From: DATEEG01 sp035525055
GTDB lineage: Bacteria; Actinomycetota; Acidimicrobiia; Spongiisociales; ZC4RG35
Assembly: GCA_035525055.1 (NCBI GenBank)
Contig: DATLEZ010000154.1
Coordinates: forward strand, 1-20,993
DNA: 20,993 nucleotides
Direction: 5' to 3'
Shown here: positions 8,186 through 15,536 of the stretch, piece after piece
Layout of the letters: every line of letters starts with the position of its first letter
Position numbering within the stretch: the stretch's first letter is position 1
Program-made: the position numbers and the translations under genes
The notes under the pieces: generated by a model
The model's input: the letters and a program-made list of their open reading frames with translations, nothing else
Told to the model about the DNA's origin: nothing
Databases searched by the model: none

Positions 8186-8220
8186 GGAAGACGGAAGACG
8201 GAAGGCGGAAGGCGGAAGCC
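8186..8220 (+). repeat. Five tandem heptads GGAAG(A/G/C)C
   Basis: The units are GGAAGAC twice, GGAAGGC twice and GGAAGCC once. They sit 10 bp left of the 48-bp element copy B. Their complement (GTCTTCC, GCCTTCC) resembles the heptads on the other side of the element and those at 10189-10223. Confidence 0.9.
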
Positions 8221-8230
8221 AAGCCAATCG

Positions 8231-8278
8231 TTTTGGCGCGTCGTTCTGCTCCCCTGGTGTCGATCTTCCGCGCCAAAA
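8231..8278 (-). repeat. 48-bp element with 10-bp inverted ends, copy B
   Basis: On the minus strand it reads as copy A with 44 of 48 identical bases and the same TTTTGGCGCG / CGCGCCAAAA ends and CCCG lead. It stands between two heptad arrays of opposing orientation in the TetR/acyl-CoA dehydrogenase spacer. Confidence 0.85.
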
Positions 8279-8287
8279 CGGGATAGG

Positions 8288-8336
8288 GACTTCTGACTTC
8301 TGACTTCTGACTTCTGACTTCTGACTTCTGACTTCC
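8288..8336 (+). repeat. Seven tandem heptads (six GACTTCT, one GACTTCC)
   Basis: Six perfect GACTTCT units are followed by GACTTCC. The complement AGAAGTC/GGAAGTC differs by one or two bases from the GGAAGAC units at 8186-8220, so the two arrays could pair around element B in a transcript or extruded strand. Confidence 0.93.
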
Positions 8337-8350
8337 GGTTTGGGCTTCCC

Positions 8351-8384
8351 TTGAGCGTTCAATCAAATTAGAATGAAAGCTCAA
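8351..8384. promoter_or_regulatory. 34-bp near-palindrome, probable TetR operator
   Basis: The two 17-bp arms share 14 positions with the consensus TTGAGCKTTCAWTCWAA. The site ends 8 bp before the GGAGG of the acyl-CoA dehydrogenase gene and is within 200 bp of the divergent TetR start, the usual place for a local TetR operator. I could not assign confident -35/-10 boxes: TTGAGC and TAGAAT are only 12 bp apart. Confidence 0.6.
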
Positions 8385-8403
8385 AATAGGAACGGAGGCT
8401 TTC

Positions 8404-10185
8404 TTGACTCACTACCGCAGCAACTTGCGTGATCTCGAGTTCAACCTCTTCGAGGTGCACCGCCTTGGCGAGTACATCGCCCAGGCCTCCGATTTGGACG
8501 GCGAAACCGCCCGGGATGTGGTTCGGGAGATCGAGCGGCTCGCCAGGGAGGAGTGGTCGGCCAGCTTTGTCGATGCGGATCGCGCCGACATCGAACTCGT
8601 CGATGGCGATGCCAAGCTCCCCGAGTCGCTCAAGGCCAGTCTCGCCGCCCTGCGGGCCGGTGGGTGGGACCGGCTGGGACTAGTCGAGGAGATGGGAGGG
8701 ACTCCGATTCCCCACCTGCTCTTCTGGGCCACCCAGGAACTGCTGCTGGGCGCCAATCCCACCGCGACCTTCTACGCCGGCGGCCCGCTGTTCGCCCGCG
8801 TGATATTCGAAGAGGGCACCGAAGAGCAGCGCAACCTGGCCCGGCTCATGATCGACCGGGGATGGGCGGGTTCGATGGTGTTGACCGAACCCGATGCCGG
8901 CTCCGACGTCGGTGCCGGAGTGACCAGGGCGCACCAGGTCGACGGCAATACCTATCACCTGGAGGGCGTCAAGCATTTCATCACGGGCGGCGAGCACGAC
9001 GCTACCGAGAACATCATTCATCTCGTCCTGGCCCGAGCGGATGGGGCGGTTCCGGGCACCAAGGGTTTGTCTCTCTTCATCGTTCCCAAATTCCTCGTCA
9101 ACGCTGATGACACTCTCGGCGATCGCAACGGGATCGTCGCCACACGGATCGAGCACAAGCTTGGCTTGAAAGGATCTGTCACCGCCGAGTTGACCCTCGG
9201 TGAACACGGGCCTGCGGTTGGCTACCTGGTCGGTGGAGTCCACGACGGGATCAGGCAGATGTTCCGCATCATCGAGCACGCCCGGATGACCATCGGGACG
9301 AAGTCGGCAGCGACGTTGTCGACGGGTTATCTCAATGCTCTCGAATACGCCCTGAACCGGGTTCAAGGACCCGATCTGGCGGAAGCCGCGGACAAGAACG
9401 CGGCGCGGGTGCCGATCATTCGCCACCCCGATGTCCGGCGGATGTTGCTACTGCAGAAGGCCCATGCCGAAGGGTTGCGGGCGCTGTGGACTTACGCGGC
9501 TTGGTCCAAAGATCAGGCCGAATTGACCGGCGAGGAGCGTTGGGCCCGGCGCGCCGACTTCCTGCTGCCGCTGGTGAAGGGCTACTCCTCGGAGAAGGCA
9601 TTCGAACTTCTCGCTCAGTCGCTCCAGGTCTTCGGTGGTTCGGGATACACCCAGGACTACCCGATCGAGCAATACCTCAGGGACGCCAAGATCGACAGCA
9701 TCTACGAAGGCACCACCGGGATTCAGGCGCTGGATCTGTTTTTCCGCAAGATCGTCCGCGACCAGGGTCAGGCCGTGGCAAACCTGTCCGTCGAGGTGGC
9801 TGATTTCGTCAAGGGTGGCGACAGCGAAGATCCCATCGGCGAGGAACGAGAGATCCTCGGTCGGATACTCGACGACGCTCAGGCCCACCTCGGAGTTGCC
9901 GTGGGTCACCTGTTTGCGTCCCGCGACGACCACTCCCAGATCTACAAGGCCGGCCTTCACCTAACTTCGCTGCTGGAGTCGATGGCCGAGGTCGTGATTT
10001 CGTGGCAGCTGTTGCGCCACGCCGAGGTCGCCGCCCCAGGAGCTGGACATGACGAATTCCTAGCGGGCAAGGTCGTGTCGGCCCGATTCTTCGTTCGCCA
10101 CGTGGCTCCCAAGGTCGCAGCCCGACGCCTTGCCGCCGAGGCTGAAGACGGCTCCCTCATGTCTCTGGCGGACGGTGCATTCTGA
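8404..10185 (+). CDS. Acyl-CoA dehydrogenase, long form (about 590 residues)
   Basis: An FAD-dependent dehydrogenase that would introduce the alpha-beta double bond into an acyl-CoA. Residues 156-171 (GSMVLTEPDAGSDVGA) match the acyl-CoA dehydrogenase FAD signature. Glu435 in YEGTTGIQALDL is at the usual catalytic-base position. The length of 593 residues, the YRSNLRDLEFNL start and the C-terminal extension after FFRKIV resemble the extended group that includes DmdC-like enzymes; the substrate cannot be told. The TTG start is well supported by GGAGG 5 nt upstream. It follows a candidate TetR operator and is likely co-transcribed with the next dehydrogenase. Confidence 0.92.
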   Translation: MTHYRSNLRDLEFNLFEVHRLGEYIAQASDLDGETARDVVREIERLAREEWSASFVDADRADIELVDGDAKLPESLKASLAALRAGGWDRLGLVEEMGGTPIPHLLFWATQELLLGANPTATFYAGGPLFARVIFEEGTEEQRNLARLMIDRGWAGSMVLTEPDAGSDVGAGVTRAHQVDGNTYHLEGVKHFITGGEHDATENIIHLVLARADGAVPGTKGLSLFIVPKFLVNADDTLGDRNGIVATRIEHKLGLKGSVTAELTLGEHGPAVGYLVGGVHDGIRQMFRIIEHARMTIGTKSAATLSTGYLNALEYALNRVQGPDLAEAADKNAARVPIIRHPDVRRMLLLQKAHAEGLRALWTYAAWSKDQAELTGEERWARRADFLLPLVKGYSSEKAFELLAQSLQVFGGSGYTQDYPIEQYLRDAKIDSIYEGTTGIQALDLFFRKIVRDQGQAVANLSVEVADFVKGGDSEDPIGEEREILGRILDDAQAHLGVAVGHLFASRDDHSQIYKAGLHLTSLLESMAEVVISWQLLRHAEVAAPGAGHDEFLAGKVVSARFFVRHVAPKVAARRLAAEAEDGSLMSLADGAF

Positions 10186-10188
10186 GCC

Positions 10189-10223
10189 GACTTCCGACTT
10201 CCGCCTTCCGTCTACCGTCTGAC
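10189..10223 (+). repeat. Five degenerate heptads abutting a start codon
   Basis: The units are GACTTCC, GACTTCC, GCCTTCC, GTCTACC and GTCTGAC. They fill nearly all of the 40-bp spacer between two dehydrogenase genes and end 2 bp before ATG 10226, where a ribosome-binding site would normally lie. Confidence 0.85.
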
Positions 10224-10225
10224 GT

Positions 10226-11347
10226 ATGAACTTTGCTTTTAGCGATGAGCAGGAGGAACTCCGCCGCCTGGCTCGGAAATGGCTGTCCGACAAGTCGCCT
10301 TCGCCCGTCGTGCGGGGCCTCATGGAGACCGAGAGCGGATTCGACCAGGCCATGTGGGCAGAAATGGCCCAAATGGGCTGGCAGGGCATGGCCATCCCGG
10401 AGGAGTACGGAGGCGCCGGGTTCGGCCAGCTCGAGCTAGCGGTGTTGTTCGAAGAAATGGGACGGTCGCTTCTGCCGGCTCCGTTCTTCTCGACGGTTGC
10501 GCTCGGCTCGGCGGCGATTCTCGAGGCGGGCTCCGACAAGCAGAAGCACGACCTATTGGGACGGGTCGCGGCCGGCGAGACCACCATCGCGCTGGCGTTT
10601 ACAGAGCCAAACGGGCGCTGGGACGAGAGCGGGGTCGAGGCCGTCGCCGAACCGTCCACCAACGGCCGGTCGATCAACGGAACCAAGAGCTTTGTCATCG
10701 ATGGGCACACCGCCGACTTCCTGGTTGTCGCGGCTCGAACTGGCGAGGGCGTGAGCTTGTTTCTCCTGGAGGGCGATGCCGATGGAATCAGCCGCCGACG
10801 CCTGGAGACGATGGACATGACCCGCAAGCAGGCCGAGGTGACCCTGACGAACGTCAAGGTATCCGATGATCACCTGGTGGGTTCTCCCGGGGCAGGGTGG
10901 GCTGTCATCGAAAGGGTGCTCGAGAAGGCGATTGTGAACCTCTCGGCCGAACAAGTCGGTGCGGCTCAGAAGTGTCTCGAGATGTCGGTCGACTACGCCA
11001 AGACCCGTTACCAATTCGGCCGCCCGATCGGGTCGTTCCAGGCGATCAAACACAAGTGCGCCGACATGCTTGTTCAGGTCGAATCGGCCAAGTCGGCGTG
11101 CTACTACGCGGCCTGGGCGGCCTCAGAAGACAACGACGAATTGGCGGTCGTCGCGCCGATGGCCAAGTCCTACTGCTCCGAGGCGTTCTTTCATTGCGCT
11201 TCCGAGAACATTCAGATCCACGGCGGAATTGGGTTCACGTGGGAACACGATGCCCACCTGTACTTCAAGCGGGCCAAGAGTTCGGAACTCCTATTCGGCG
11301 ACCCCGCTTACCACCGAGCCCGGCTTGCCGACCGCCTCGGGCTGTAA
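10226..11347 (+). CDS. Acyl-CoA dehydrogenase, short form
   Basis: A 373-residue acyl-CoA dehydrogenase-fold protein, probably FAD-dependent. The N-terminus MNFAFSDEQEELRRLARKWL and the segment IPEEYGGAGFGQLELAVLFEEMG are typical. The C-terminus SENIQIHGGIGFTWEHDAHLYFKRAK is that of FadE-type enzymes often found in sterol or aromatic acid pathways. Differences from the textbook form are TEPNGRWDES in place of the TEPxAGSD loop, and no EGT motif near the C-terminus. It may therefore form heteromers or have an altered active site. The start fits the family, although no Shine-Dalgarno is present. It is probably transcribed with the preceding dehydrogenase. Confidence 0.9.
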   Translation: MNFAFSDEQEELRRLARKWLSDKSPSPVVRGLMETESGFDQAMWAEMAQMGWQGMAIPEEYGGAGFGQLELAVLFEEMGRSLLPAPFFSTVALGSAAILEAGSDKQKHDLLGRVAAGETTIALAFTEPNGRWDESGVEAVAEPSTNGRSINGTKSFVIDGHTADFLVVAARTGEGVSLFLLEGDADGISRRRLETMDMTRKQAEVTLTNVKVSDDHLVGSPGAGWAVIERVLEKAIVNLSAEQVGAAQKCLEMSVDYAKTRYQFGRPIGSFQAIKHKCADMLVQVESAKSACYYAAWAASEDNDELAVVAPMAKSYCSEAFFHCASENIQIHGGIGFTWEHDAHLYFKRAKSSELLFGDPAYHRARLADRLGL

Positions 11348-11350
11348 GGC

Positions 11351-11478
11351 GTTCTATGTTCTACGTTCTACGTAAGACAAGTCGTCAGGTGGCTCCGACG
11401 AAAAGCGTAAAACGTAACCTGACGTAGAACGTAACGCATCATGACGTACCACCTACTACGTACCACGTAGAACGCTCC
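11351..11478 (+). repeat. Opposed heptad arrays GTTCTAC and GTARMAC
   Basis: Left part: GTTCTAT, GTTCTAC, GTTCTAC, GTAAGAC. Right part: scattered and tandem units of the opposite sense, GTAAAAC, GTAGAAC, GTACCAC, CTACTAC, GTACCAC, GTAGAAC. GTAGAAC is the exact complement of GTTCTAC, so the ends can pair. The array fills almost the whole spacer from 11348 to 11479. Confidence 0.75.
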
Positions 11479-11479
11479 T

Positions 11480-11899
11480 ATGGCTCTTGCCCTCACTCTC
11501 GTTGCCGTGCTCCTCGTCATCGTTGCTCTTGTCATTTGGCAGCATGCTCAGAGGGAGGGACCGAAGGAAGTCACCTTCGGGATCGAGAACGCCGTTTCGT
11601 TCATCACTGCCCGACTCGATGGGGAGGTCCAGAAGAGGCTCGGGACCGACGGAGTTCGACGAGTCGTCGAATGGGAGGTCTTTTACCTCCAGGGTCTTGC
11701 TCAGGAGGACCGGAGGCAACCGGTCGAAACCGTTGCGGGTGATTACGGGCCGGCCGTAGAGTTCATAGGGGGTGAGATCGCCCGAGTCAGCGACCGCACT
11801 TACTCGGCCGAAGACATCGGGGCAGTTCTGGCATTGGGAGTCACCTATCTACAGTCCATCGGAGCAGTCGGCGAAGTAGCAGGAGGGTTAGGCGAGTGA
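11480..11899 (+). CDS. Small membrane-anchored protein, unknown function
   Basis: I do not recognise this 139-residue protein. Residues 2-20 (ALALTLVAVLLVIVALVIW) form one N-terminal transmembrane helix. The remainder is soluble and acidic, with a helical segment around FGIENAVSFITARLDGEVQ and further helices toward the C-terminus. Downstream coupling supports it as real: its stop overlaps the GTG of the zinc-ribbon gene. No ribosome-binding site is seen, because heptad repeats run almost up to ATG 11480. Confidence 0.7.
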   Translation: MALALTLVAVLLVIVALVIWQHAQREGPKEVTFGIENAVSFITARLDGEVQKRLGTDGVRRVVEWEVFYLQGLAQEDRRQPVETVAGDYGPAVEFIGGEIARVSDRTYSAEDIGAVLALGVTYLQSIGAVGEVAGGLGE

Positions 11900-12216
11900 T
11901 GGTCCGTTGCGGTTCTTGCCGCACACAATTCGATGTCCCTGGGCCGGGCCGGTTTTCGTGTCCGGTCTGCGGTTCGGTCAACATGGTCAGGGCATCGCCC
12001 GGCAGCCCGGCTGCACCGCCCACCGCGACGAACTCGACCCCGCCACCTCCGCGTCCACCGGATCCGCCGGCACCGCGCGTTTCTTGCCCGGTTTGCGAGT
12101 TCACTTTCATCGTCGGCAACGTCGAAAAGGCCAAATGTCCGAATTGCGGGTCCGAAGTATCGACCGGTCGGGCGACGGAAAGCGACAGTGATGGGTCGAC
12201 TTCACCGGTTTCCTGA
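11896..12216 (+). CDS. Double zinc-ribbon protein
   Basis: A 106-residue protein with four CxxC pairs: CGSC and CPVC in the first half, CPVC and CPNC in the second, separated by a Pro/Thr-rich linker around residues 35-60. This reads as two zinc ribbons of the short MJ0042-like type. The C-terminus is Ser/Asp-rich. The GTG at 11896 overlaps the previous stop and has GGAGGG 8 nt upstream; ATG 11899 is the next codon and equally possible. Such ribbons often bind nucleic acid or protein, but no specific role can be given. Confidence 0.75.
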   Translation: MMVRCGSCRTQFDVPGPGRFSCPVCGSVNMVRASPGSPAAPPTATNSTPPPPRPPDPPAPRVSCPVCEFTFIVGNVEKAKCPNCGSEVSTGRATESDSDGSTSPVS

Positions 12217-12415
12217 CAATCGATTTATAGGCCGCCGCGACCTGATGATCGTCTTCGACTGCGATGATGAGACCTACTTTCGGGAACTGGAAGCGTCCGT
12301 TCGCGATCGTGACCTGGTGGTGAAAAACCTGTTGCAGGCATTCGCCCCTGATGATCTCGCCGAGGCTGCCAACCGCGGGTTTGCGCCACCCGGAGGGTCG
12401 GAGTTTGGCCGCTAG
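12191..12415 (+). CDS. Small conserved-looking protein, 74 residues
   Basis: I do not recognise this protein. It reads MGRLHRFPDNRFIGRRDLMI, then an acidic FDCDDE stretch, a charged helix, and AFAPDDLAEAANRGFAPPGG near the end. It overlaps the zinc-ribbon gene by 26 nt in another frame; GTG 12188 directly precedes the ATG. The lack of low-complexity sequence, the position on the operon strand and the coding-like composition favour a real gene, but there is no domain evidence. Confidence 0.55.
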   Translation: MGRLHRFPDNRFIGRRDLMIVFDCDDETYFRELEASVRDRDLVVKNLLQAFAPDDLAEAANRGFAPPGGSEFGR

Positions 12416-12445
12416 GTCGTCGGCCTCGATCTGCGATGTGGGGTC

Positions 12446-12473
12446 TTGTGAGCGCACTAGAGGCGTCTACCAT
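12446..12473 (+). promoter_or_regulatory. Candidate promoter of the exopolysaccharide operon
   Basis: TTGTGA at 12446-12451 and TACCAT at 12468-12473 are separated by 16 bp, each matching the sigma-70 consensus at four of six positions. They lie about 70 bp before GTG 12545. The leader between them holds a small stem CTGGC-CGTTA-GCCGG. Weak but reasonably placed. Confidence 0.35.
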
Positions 12474-12544
12474 GGTGAACCCATGGGCACTGGCCGTTAG
12501 CCGGCACCCACCTTTGCGGGATCTCTCTTTACAGGCAGGCAAGC

Positions 12545-14341
12545 GTGACAGACGGTGGCGAACCGACTTTGATGCAGCCCGGCGTTCTTGCGAGCGCCTG
12601 GCGTCACCGCGTGGTGGTAGCAATCATCATCACGGCCTTCGCTCTGGCGGCCATCCTGCTTAGCCTTTTACGCCCTTCGTCCTACGAGGCATTGGCCACA
12701 ATCGTCCTGGAGGATCCAGAGGCAACGGCCGTCTTAGGCACCGATCAGGCGGTGTCAGGTGATCGACTGGTGGCGAATCAGCTCGAAGTCGTCCAGTCAG
12801 GATTGGTCGCTACGAGGGCGGCTGAGCTTGCCAGTGTCGAGGGGTATGACCTCTCGCCCGGCGAGATCCTTGGGCGATCCACTTTTTCGACACTGAGGGG
12901 AACCGATGTGATTGTCATAGGGTTCACCGGCCCGGACCCGGACGAAGCCGAGGCAATTGCGAACAGCATCGTTGGCGCCTACGACCAGGTGCAACGCGAA
13001 CAGAGGCGAGAAGCCAATGCCTCCGTTGAGTCTCGACTTGATCAGGCGGACGCGCTTCTGAAGGACGAGCTCGCTTTGATCAACGAGCAAATCGAAATGC
13101 TCCGGGCAGACAGGTCGTTGGGCCTAAAGATCGAGCAGATCCTTACGCGAATCTCCCAATTTCAACAACGACTATCCGAAACTAACGACCCCGCGATTCG
13201 TGAATCGATTCTTGCCGTCTTGGACCAAGAAGATCGCCAGCTTGAGATCCTTCGGAGCGCTGCGGAAGTCGAATCCGAGGGCGCCGACTTGGCAGGCCTG
13301 ATCGACAGCCGAGACACTGTGTTGGCCCGACTCGCAGGGATCGAAATTCAGAGAAGCGACATCGAACTACAGACTGAGATCGAAGGCAGCGGGATTTCCT
13401 TCTACTCACCTGCTGCTGCCGCGGAGGTGTCATCCGGGGCCGGACTCGTTTTTACAGGCCTGGGAGGGCTCTTCGTCGGTGCGCTTGTGGCCCTGGGCGT
13501 TGCGTATACACTCGCCAATTGGCGCCGGGGTTTCGCAGCTTGGGATGAGCCCGAGTCCCTGCTGGGAATCCCATTCCTGGCGGAGATACCTCAGTTTGGA
13601 GCCGATGCGGAGACTGTCTTTCCGGTTCGAGATAGTCCCCGCTCGGTGATGGCCGAAGCTTTCCGATTCGCGGCGGCGAATATCGAGTTCCGCCTGAAGG
13701 GCGAAAGTCTCAAATCTGTGTATGTCGCGTCGGCTGTGACGGGTGATGGAAAGTCCACGTTGGTAGCCAACATCGCGGCAGCGGCTGCGCGCACTAAGAA
13801 GGTGCTCGTCATCGACGCCGACTTCGGGAGCCAGGCAGTGAGCAAGATCCTCGTCGGAGACTTCTCTATGCACCCGGGACTCACCGAACTCACGGCGGGG
13901 AGGATTGGCGTCCGGGCCGCGATTACCCCCGTTCCTCTCTCGGAGGGCGTCGAGCTTCATCTTCTGGGACGCGGCATGGAGCGGGTAACTGCGCCGGAGT
14001 TCTTCGGGAGCAGGAACTTCGAAGGGGCTATCCGCGATCTTTCGACCTCTTACGACCTCATCTTCATCGATGGGCCGCCGCTGCTGCAGGTGGCCTATGC
14101 CAGTACCTTGAGTCGATTGGCGGGTGTGACCGTGGCCGTCATTCCTCATGGAGCATCGGTTCGCAGCGGGTCTGAGCTAGCCCGGAGGTTGCATTTCCTC
14201 GATACAAACGTGATCGGCTACATCTACAACCAGGCTCCTTTACGAGAGGTGGCCGACTCGACCGGTGGCTCGATGCGAGACATACTGGGTGATCGGGGCA
14301 TAGTCGAACCTGTTCCAAGCCGGAGGAGCGGCCGCTCTTGA
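12545..14341 (+). CDS. Wzz/Wzc-type polysaccharide co-polymerase with P-loop kinase domain
   Basis: A 598-residue inner-membrane protein controlling export or chain length of a surface polysaccharide. The order is transmembrane helix 1 at about residues 23-43, an extracytoplasmic Wzz-like region with helices to about 290, transmembrane helix 2 at about 300-325, then a cytoplasmic BY-kinase-like domain. Walker A is GDGKST at 400-405, Walker A' VLVIDADFGSQ near 420-430, and Walker B LIFIDGPP near 505-512. The C-terminus ends in Ser/Arg residues with no tyrosine cluster, so the usual autophosphorylation tail is absent. GTG 12545 is preceded by AGGCAGG. It is the first gene of the operon. Confidence 0.88.
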   Translation: MTDGGEPTLMQPGVLASAWRHRVVVAIIITAFALAAILLSLLRPSSYEALATIVLEDPEATAVLGTDQAVSGDRLVANQLEVVQSGLVATRAAELASVEGYDLSPGEILGRSTFSTLRGTDVIVIGFTGPDPDEAEAIANSIVGAYDQVQREQRREANASVESRLDQADALLKDELALINEQIEMLRADRSLGLKIEQILTRISQFQQRLSETNDPAIRESILAVLDQEDRQLEILRSAAEVESEGADLAGLIDSRDTVLARLAGIEIQRSDIELQTEIEGSGISFYSPAAAAEVSSGAGLVFTGLGGLFVGALVALGVAYTLANWRRGFAAWDEPESLLGIPFLAEIPQFGADAETVFPVRDSPRSVMAEAFRFAAANIEFRLKGESLKSVYVASAVTGDGKSTLVANIAAAAARTKKVLVIDADFGSQAVSKILVGDFSMHPGLTELTAGRIGVRAAITPVPLSEGVELHLLGRGMERVTAPEFFGSRNFEGAIRDLSTSYDLIFIDGPPLLQVAYASTLSRLAGVTVAVIPHGASVRSGSELARRLHFLDTNVIGYIYNQAPLREVADSTGGSMRDILGDRGIVEPVPSRRSGRS

Positions 14342-14355
14342 ACGTCGTTTAGCAC

Positions 14356-15507
14356 TTGCGGATCCTTCAACTCCACAATCACTATCGCGAACCGGGCGGA
14401 GAGGATGCGGTTGTAAGCGCTGAACGGACCCTGCTGGAGGGGGCCGGCCACGAGGTAGTCAGCTTCGAACGCACCAATCCAATAGGGGTAACCGCCACAT
14501 CGAGTTCGCTGCTCGCGGCTCCATGGAACCCCGTAACTGCCTTGCAGGTTCGACAACTCGTTAGAGCACACAAGCCATCGGTGGCTCACGTGCACAACAC
14601 CTGGTTTTCGCTGTCCCCGTCGGTACTCGAGGCTCTCCATCGCGAGGGTGTCCCGACGGTAATGACCATTCACAACTACAGGCTTGCTTGCATAAATGGC
14701 CAGTTGCTTCGCCAGGGAAAGCCTTGTCAAATCTGTGTGGGGACCCATCCCTGGAATGGCGTTCGGTACAGGTGTTACCGGGATTCCGTTGCAAGTTCGG
14801 CGATTGCTGCCGCGACCATCTCTTTGAACCGGTTGCTCGGGACATGGAAAAACCGGGTCGACCGGTTCTTGGTTCTCACCGACTTTATGAAGGAGATCCT
14901 CGAAAGATCCGGGCTTCCCGCCAGCCGAATCGACCTGACGCCCAATTTTGTAGATGATCCCGGTCCTCGACCGTCGTTGCCGGGCCAAAGCAACACGGTG
15001 TTGTTCGTCGGAAGGCTGGCTCCCGAGAAGGGCATCGACGTTCTCCTCCGTGCCTGGGAACGTTCCAAGCCGCCCGGACTCAACCTCGAAGTGGTGGGAG
15101 ACGGCCCGATGCTGGCAATGCTTCGGAAACGGGCGATTGCGGGTGTCTCCTTCCGGGGCCTCGTCCCAAGGGAAGAAGTCCGCCGGCTCATGCTTACCTC
15201 CAGGGCGTTGGCCTTCCCATCCATTTGGTACGAGGGTCAACCGATGGTAATTCTGGAGGCACTCGCGGCCGGCCTCCCGGTTTTTGCTTCCGACCTTGGC
15301 GGAACCGCCGAAACACTTGGCCAAGGAGGGGTCGTTGTCGACTCGTGGGCGTCGTTTTCGTTCACTGAATGGCCCGCCTCAGCTCTAAATGCAATCGGAC
15401 TGGCAGGGCGTCGGCAATGGGAGAACCGCTTCACGCCGCACCTGCACCTCGAGAACCTTCTCAGCTCCTACGGCTCTGCGACCTATTCCAAAAACTCGGG
15501 GTCGTGA
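14356..15507 (+). CDS. GT4-family glycosyltransferase
   Basis: A retaining GT-B glycosyltransferase of 383 residues, likely adding a sugar to a lipid-linked repeat unit. The N-terminus LRILQLHNHYREPGGEDAVV fits the family and supports the TTG start. HNYRLACINGQLLRQGKPCQ with further cysteines (CQIC, RCYRDS) is a known subgroup pattern. The donor-binding region has the E-x7-E motif at Glu293 and Glu301 (YEGQPMVILEAL). It lies 14 nt after the co-polymerase stop. No good Shine-Dalgarno is seen. Donor and acceptor are unknown. Confidence 0.9.
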   Translation: MRILQLHNHYREPGGEDAVVSAERTLLEGAGHEVVSFERTNPIGVTATSSSLLAAPWNPVTALQVRQLVRAHKPSVAHVHNTWFSLSPSVLEALHREGVPTVMTIHNYRLACINGQLLRQGKPCQICVGTHPWNGVRYRCYRDSVASSAIAAATISLNRLLGTWKNRVDRFLVLTDFMKEILERSGLPASRIDLTPNFVDDPGPRPSLPGQSNTVLFVGRLAPEKGIDVLLRAWERSKPPGLNLEVVGDGPMLAMLRKRAIAGVSFRGLVPREEVRRLMLTSRALAFPSIWYEGQPMVILEALAAGLPVFASDLGGTAETLGQGGVVVDSWASFSFTEWPASALNAIGLAGRRQWENRFTPHLHLENLLSSYGSATYSKNSGS

Positions 15508-15536
15508 TAGCCTTTTTTCACTAAAGGGAGGTTGGA

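Noticed and set aside
8288..8336. GACTTCT array as a CRISPR remnant
   Set aside because: Units are only 7 bp and directly abutting, with no spacers and no cas genes nearby.
8351..8374. TTGAGC and TAGAAT as a promoter
   Set aside because: The spacer is only 12 bp, too short for sigma-70 boxes; the palindrome explains the sequence better.
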